A DNA stretch of 19,269 nucleotides from Bacteroidales bacterium (GTDB lineage: Bacteria; Bacteroidota; Bacteroidia; Bacteroidales; UBA7960), in contig SKSI01000067.1 in assembly GCA_007123065.1 (NCBI GenBank), positions 1-19,269 of the forward strand. Direction: 5' to 3'. Positions 16,037 through 19,269 of this stretch are shown one piece after another. The notes below the pieces were generated by a model. That model searched no databases. It had not been told where the DNA came from and saw only the letters and a program-made list of their open reading frames with translations. Positions within the stretch are counted from its first letter, which is position 1. Each line of letters starts with the position of its first letter. The position numbers were made by a program, and so were the translations under genes.

Positions 16037-16078
16037 TTTTCACTTTTCACTTTTCACTTTCCACTTTTCACTTTCCAT
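16037..16078. repeat. Tandem array of six 7-base units before thyA
   Basis: On the plus strand six consecutive units run TTTTCAC, TTTTCAC, TTTTCAC, TTTCCAC, TTTTCAC, TTTCCAT (16037-16078); on the transcribed minus strand this reads as GTGAAAA repeats. The array abuts the nupC stop (16080-16082) and leads into the thyA leader. Similar GTGAAAAGTG repeats are common between genes in this phylum, by recollection. It is not coding. Confidence 0.8.
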
Positions 16079-16079
16079 C

Positions 16080-17546
16080 TCAGCCGAGGATCATGCCTAC
16101 GATGGTTGCGCTCATCAGGCCTGCCAGGGTGCCGCCCAGAAGTGCACGCATTCCAAACTGCGACAGCAACACTTTGCGGCTTGGTGCGAGCGACCCGATC
16201 CCGCCGATTTGTATTCCGATGCTGGCGAAGTTGGCAAAACCACAGAGCAGGTAAGTTGCCATAATGATCGATTTGGGATCCGTGAAAGCGCCGGCTTCTT
16301 TTAGTTCGGCCAGGCTCACATAGCCTATAAATTCTGTCATAATGATCTTTTCTCCCAGGAGTCTTCCGACGAGCGTGATATCGGGCAGACTGACACCGAT
16401 GAGCCACATGAGCGGAGCAAAGGTATAGCCAAGAATAAATTGCAGCGAAAGCTGGTCGTAGCGGCCGTTGGTGACTTCTGCAATCAAAGGATTCAGGTTA
16501 AAAATATTACCGACCCCTCCCACGATGAAGTTAAACATGGCGATAAAAGCAATGAAAACCAGGAGCATGGCGGCCACGTTGGCGGCTAGCCTGAGGCCCT
16601 CTCCGGTACCATTTGTTATGGAGTCAAGAATGTTGTTTCCGATTTTGTCTTTGGAAATTTCCATTGTTTTATCGATCTCCTCGGTTTGTGGCAATAAAAT
16701 CTTTGTGATCACCACAGCTCCCGGAGCTGCCATGATGGAGGCAGCAAGGAGGTGTTTGGCAAAGATCAGTCTTTGAACGGGGTCATCGCCACCAAGAAAA
16801 CCAATATAGGCAGCCAGTACACCTCCTGCAAGTGTGGCCATACCTCCTGTCATTACCAGCAATATTTCCGATTTTGTCATATTTGGCAGGTAGGCCTTGA
16901 TCATCAGCGGGCTTTCTGTCTGACCAAGGAAAATATTTCCCGCTACAGAAAGGCTCTCAGCGCCAGAAAGGCGCATCGCCTTTGTCATAATCCAGGCCAG
17001 TCCGTAAACGACTTTCTGAATGATTCCAAGGTAAAAAAGCAAACTTGTTAGTGCTGAGAAAAAGATAATGGTAGGAAGCACCTGAAAGGCGAAAATGAAG
17101 CCAAAGCGCTCTGTGTCCAGGAAGCTGCCGAAAAGAAACTCTGTCCCCGCTTTTGTAAAATCCAGAATCACAACGAATACAGAACCGATCATTTCAAAAA
17201 AATACTGAATGGCAGGGACCTGAAGTACACCAAATGCCAAAGAGACTTGTAAAAGTAAACCAATGCCCACGACCCTCCACGATATTGCCCTTCTGTTGGT
17301 GCTAAAAAGGTAAGCGATGCCGATCAATGCAAGCATCCCCATAAGTCCGCGTAAAATGGTTGTGATGCTGAAAGTAAACACAGGAACTTCTGCAATTTCC
17401 GGAACATCTTGTCCGGCTTCAACCGCGTTGATGCTTTCTTCCTCAATGAAAGGTGCTTCAGCAAAAGATTGCTCAGGCATGATTATCAAAACAATAGCCG
17501 CAAAAAAAACCGGCAAGAGCCTGGTGATCATAACTTTTCTACTCAT
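16080..17546 (-). CDS. nupC: NupC-family concentrative nucleoside transporter
   Basis: A 488-residue inner-membrane symporter of the CNT family that imports nucleosides with H+ or Na+. Family motifs are clear: LGQTESPLMIKAY (substrate/ion site), NGTGEGLRLAANVAAMLLVF, MTEFIGYVSLAEL and FASIGIQIGGIGSLAPSRK. It is longer than the roughly 400-residue core because of an N-terminal extension. Residues 1-30 look like a signal peptide (LLPVFFAAIVLIIM then SFAEA), followed by an acidic stretch (about 33-50) before the first core membrane helix. The ATG at 17546 starts this extension. It stands 57 bases after the nuclease-domain gene and 77 before thyA on the same strand, with no promoter-like element in the gap, suggesting one operon for nucleoside uptake and dTMP synthesis. 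Confidence 0.93.
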   Translation of the reverse strand: MSRKVMITRLLPVFFAAIVLIIMPEQSFAEAPFIEEESINAVEAGQDVPEIAEVPVFTFSITTILRGLMGMLALIGIAYLFSTNRRAISWRVVGIGLLLQVSLAFGVLQVPAIQYFFEMIGSVFVVILDFTKAGTEFLFGSFLDTERFGFIFAFQVLPTIIFFSALTSLLFYLGIIQKVVYGLAWIMTKAMRLSGAESLSVAGNIFLGQTESPLMIKAYLPNMTKSEILLVMTGGMATLAGGVLAAYIGFLGGDDPVQRLIFAKHLLAASIMAAPGAVVITKILLPQTEEIDKTMEISKDKIGNNILDSITNGTGEGLRLAANVAAMLLVFIAFIAMFNFIVGGVGNIFNLNPLIAEVTNGRYDQLSLQFILGYTFAPLMWLIGVSLPDITLVGRLLGEKIIMTEFIGYVSLAELKEAGAFTDPKSIIMATYLLCGFANFASIGIQIGGIGSLAPSRKVLLSQFGMRALLGGTLAGLMSATIVGMILG

Positions 17547-17603
17547 CCCAATCAGGTTAAATGTAAAACAATGAAGATTATTTTTTAAAAATTGGCGATA
17601 GAA

Positions 17604-18212
17604 TTAGCTGTCGCTACCTTTTCTTTTGTTTATTTCGTCCCTGATAATGGAAGCTTTTTCATATGCTTCTGAATCGATGGCTTCCATCAGTTTTTTTTCC
17701 AGTTCCTTTAATGTCATATGTTGGTAGGAAACGGCCGGATCCTCCGTGGTGGCGACATTGCCTGTTGTTGCCTCCTGCTTGCCCTGAATTTTCTCGTCCC
17801 CTTCCTGCATCACAATTCCGGCAGCATTCAAAATCTTCTCGTAGGTATAGATGGGACACTTGAAACGAACGGCAATTGCGACAGCATCTGATGTTCTGGA
17901 ATCGATTTCTACCTCCTTCACGCCATCAAAACAAACCAGCTTCGCGTAAAAGATCCCTTCGCTAAATTTGTATATAATCACTTCTGTAATAGAAATATTG
18001 AATGTTGTGGCAAAATTTTTAAACAGATCGTGTGTTAATGGCCTGCTAGGCTTCATCTTTTCCAGCTCAATAGCAATGGCCTGGGCTTCAAAGCTTCCGA
18101 TGATAATGGGCAAACGGCGTTTTTTTCCCGCTTCGCCAAATATCAACGCGTAAGCACCGGATTGAGACTGGCTGTATGAGATTCCTAAAATATCAAGCTT
18201 GATTTTCTTCAT
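17604..18212 (-). CDS. Bifunctional-nuclease-domain protein (DUF151) with C-terminal UVR motif
   Basis: A 202-residue protein. Residues 1-135 form the BFN/DUF151 domain: LDILGISYSQSQSGAYALIF, LPIIIGSFEAQAIA, RPLTHDLF and a DSRTSDAVAIAVRF block are typical. After a Gln/Thr-rich linker, residues about 165-200 hold a UvrB/UvrC-type motif (ELEKKLMEAIDSEAYEKASII), a helical hairpin. Plant members degrade RNA and DNA; the bacterial role is unproven, so nuclease activity is inferred from family. I start at the ATG at 18212; the frame extends two codons to a TTG at 18218. It is the first gene of the nupC-thyA-folA run and is preceded by a -7-like element. Confidence 0.9.
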   Translation of the reverse strand: MKKIKLDILGISYSQSQSGAYALIFGEAGKKRRLPIIIGSFEAQAIAIELEKMKPSRPLTHDLFKNFATTFNISITEVIIYKFSEGIFYAKLVCFDGVKEVEIDSRTSDAVAIAVRFKCPIYTYEKILNAAGIVMQEGDEKIQGKQEATTGNVATTEDPAVSYQHMTLKELEKKLMEAIDSEAYEKASIIRDEINKRKGSDS

Positions 18213-18259
18213 AAGCAACCCTTTATTCTGATCTTTACTTTTTGATGCACGAACAGGAA

Positions 18260-18267
18260 CAAATTTA
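18260..18267 (-). promoter_or_regulatory. Putative -7 element for the BFN-nupC-thyA-folA operon
   Basis: On the minus strand this reads TAAATTTG, an exact TAnnTTTG, 48 bases before the ATG at 18212. I see no TTG at the expected distance upstream. It lies in the 264-base divergent region 18213-18476, which is AT-rich and otherwise holds only the hppA element. Confidence 0.45.
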
Positions 18268-18414
18268 CATTTTTTTTAATGAAGGCCATGTATGAGTTGG
18301 TATAATAAACCTGAAATCCTTCAGATATATTCAGATTGAAATTGAAAAAACTCTACAAGAGCTTAACAATATAAAAAAAACTGTTCTCTTTCGATGCTGA
18401 ACTGAATTATTCTT

Positions 18415-18422
18415 TATTTTTG
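18415..18422 (+). promoter_or_regulatory. Putative -7 element for hppA
   Basis: TATTTTTG at 18415-18422 matches TAnnTTTG exactly, 55 bases before the hppA ATG, giving a leader of about 45 bases with no guanine for most of its length. No clear -33 TTG is present at the right spacing. Confidence 0.45.
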
Positions 18423-18476
18423 CCGACACAACCTAACCCAATCAAATCAAATCATTAACCTAAAACAAAATTCAAA

Positions 18477-19269
18477 ATGCCCACAATTTTTTGGTTAGTC
18501 CCGTTTAGCTCTTTATTGGCACTCGGCTTTGCCTGGTATTTTTTCCGGCAGATGATGTCAATGGACGAAGGGACAAGTATGATGAAACGAATAGCGGAGC
18601 ATGTTCGAAAAGGTGCTTCTGCCTATTTGCGACAGCAGTACAAAGTAGTAATCATCGTGTTTGCAGTAATCACGGTGATTTTTTCTTTTTTAGCCTACGG
18701 CTTGGGTGTACAGAACACCTGGGTGCCATTTGCATTCATAACCGGCGGCTTTTTTTCAGGGTTGGCCGGTTTTTTTGGCATGAAAGCTGCCACTTACGCT
18801 TCCGGACGTGTGACCAATGCCTGCCGGACATCTCTTAACGGGGGCCTTCGTCTGGCCTTTCGTAGCGGTGCCGTGATGGGACTGGTGGTTGTCGGGCTTG
18901 TTTTGCTTGACATTTCGGCGTGGTTTATCGTGCTGAACATTTTCATCCCTGAAGCTCTGGATGGTTATAAACTGATGACCATCACAGCCATTATGCTCAC
19001 TTTCGGGATGGGTGCATCAACCCAGGCTTTATTTGCACGCGTTGGCGGAGGCATTTACACGAAAGCAGCTGATGTAGGAGCTGATCTCGTTGGTAAAGTC
19101 GAAGCGGGAATCCCTGAAGATGACCCCCGGAATCCTGCTACTATCGCTGACAATGTGGGTGATAACGTGGGTGATGTGGCAGGTATGGGCGCTGACCTGT
19201 TTGAATCTTTTGCCGCATCGATTCTGGCAACTGCTCTGCTTGGTGCTGCTGCTTTTATGGGATATGGCA
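18477..19269 (+). CDS. hppA: Membrane-bound ion-pumping pyrophosphatase, N-terminal part
   Basis: The frame opens at ATG 18477 and is still open at the window end, so only the first 264 residues are seen. The enzyme couples pyrophosphate hydrolysis to pumping of H+ or Na+ across the cytoplasmic membrane. The visible part has several membrane helices, a GGGIYTKAADVGADLVGK segment with the pyrophosphate-binding DVGADLVGK (199-207), and DNVGDNVGDVAGMGADLFES, which together are diagnostic. The residues that separate K+-dependent from K+-independent and Na+ from H+ pumps lie further on, so the ion cannot be called. It is divergent from the nuclease-domain operon and has its own -7 element. Confidence 0.95.
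   Translation, partial: MPTIFWLVPFSSLLALGFAWYFFRQMMSMDEGTSMMKRIAEHVRKGASAYLRQQYKVVIIVFAVITVIFSFLAYGLGVQNTWVPFAFITGGFFSGLAGFFGMKAATYASGRVTNACRTSLNGGLRLAFRSGAVMGLVVVGLVLLDISAWFIVLNIFIPEALDGYKLMTITAIMLTFGMGASTQALFARVGGGIYTKAADVGADLVGKVEAGIPEDDPRNPATIADNVGDNVGDVAGMGADLFESFAASILATALLGAAAFMGYG

Noticed and set aside
18213..18476. Riboswitch or small RNA in the BFN/hppA divergent region
   Set aside because: The stretch is AT-rich with no extended pairing or known conserved core; only -7-like elements can be supported.
1..19269. Defence island or mobile element around the caspase gene
   Set aside because: No integrase, transposase, toxin-antitoxin or att-like repeat is visible, flanking genes are core genes, and the caspase protein is exported, unlike known defence effectors.

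Overview
The window comes from a member of the Bacteroidota, probably Bacteroidia; I cannot place it to genus. Evidence: exported proteins with signal peptides ending in '…AQ', several start sites preceded by the phylum's TAnnTTTG -7 promoter element, almost no Shine-Dalgarno sequences, a PorE-like TPR/propeller/OmpA protein, and a phylum-typical set of genes (ffh, folD, queE, dnaB, nupC, thyA, folA, hppA). Coding density is high, I see no mobile element, tRNA, rRNA or CRISPR array, and no gene-free stretch exceeds 300 bases.

Layout. 1-3113 (+): the tail of an outer-membrane-type protein, a small outer-membrane beta-barrel protein, and two bases after it an exported seven-bladed WD40 propeller fused to a caspase-like peptidase. 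3165-6363 (-): a probable operon of a TPR repeat protein, a phosphosulfolactate-synthase (ComA) homologue and a DUF368/PopT-type undecaprenyl-phosphate translocase. 6364-6645: divergent promoter region. 6646-11558 (+): ffh, folD, queE and a PorE-like peptidoglycan-binding protein, in close succession. 11735-13246 (+): dnaB with its own promoter. 13395-14666 (+): an exported protein with a class I glutamine-amidotransferase-like fold, of a type often labelled 'asparagine synthetase B' without support. 14672-18212 (-): a bifunctional-nuclease-domain gene, a concentrative nucleoside transporter, thyA and folA, a likely thymidylate/nucleoside operon. 18213-18476: second divergent promoter region. 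18477-end (+): start of a membrane-bound pyrophosphatase (hppA), cut by the window edge.

How the genes fit together. thyA turns methylene-THF into dihydrofolate while making dTMP, folA regenerates THF, and folD interconverts the one-carbon forms, so folate-linked nucleotide synthesis appears in two clusters, with the nucleoside importer beside thyA. Most of the window is conserved housekeeping sequence. The parts least explained by known biology are the beta-barrel/WD40-caspase pair, the TPR-ComA-PopT operon, and the exported amidotransferase-like protein. Two short tandem-repeat leaders (8-base units before folD, 7-base units before thyA) are unexplained by the genes.
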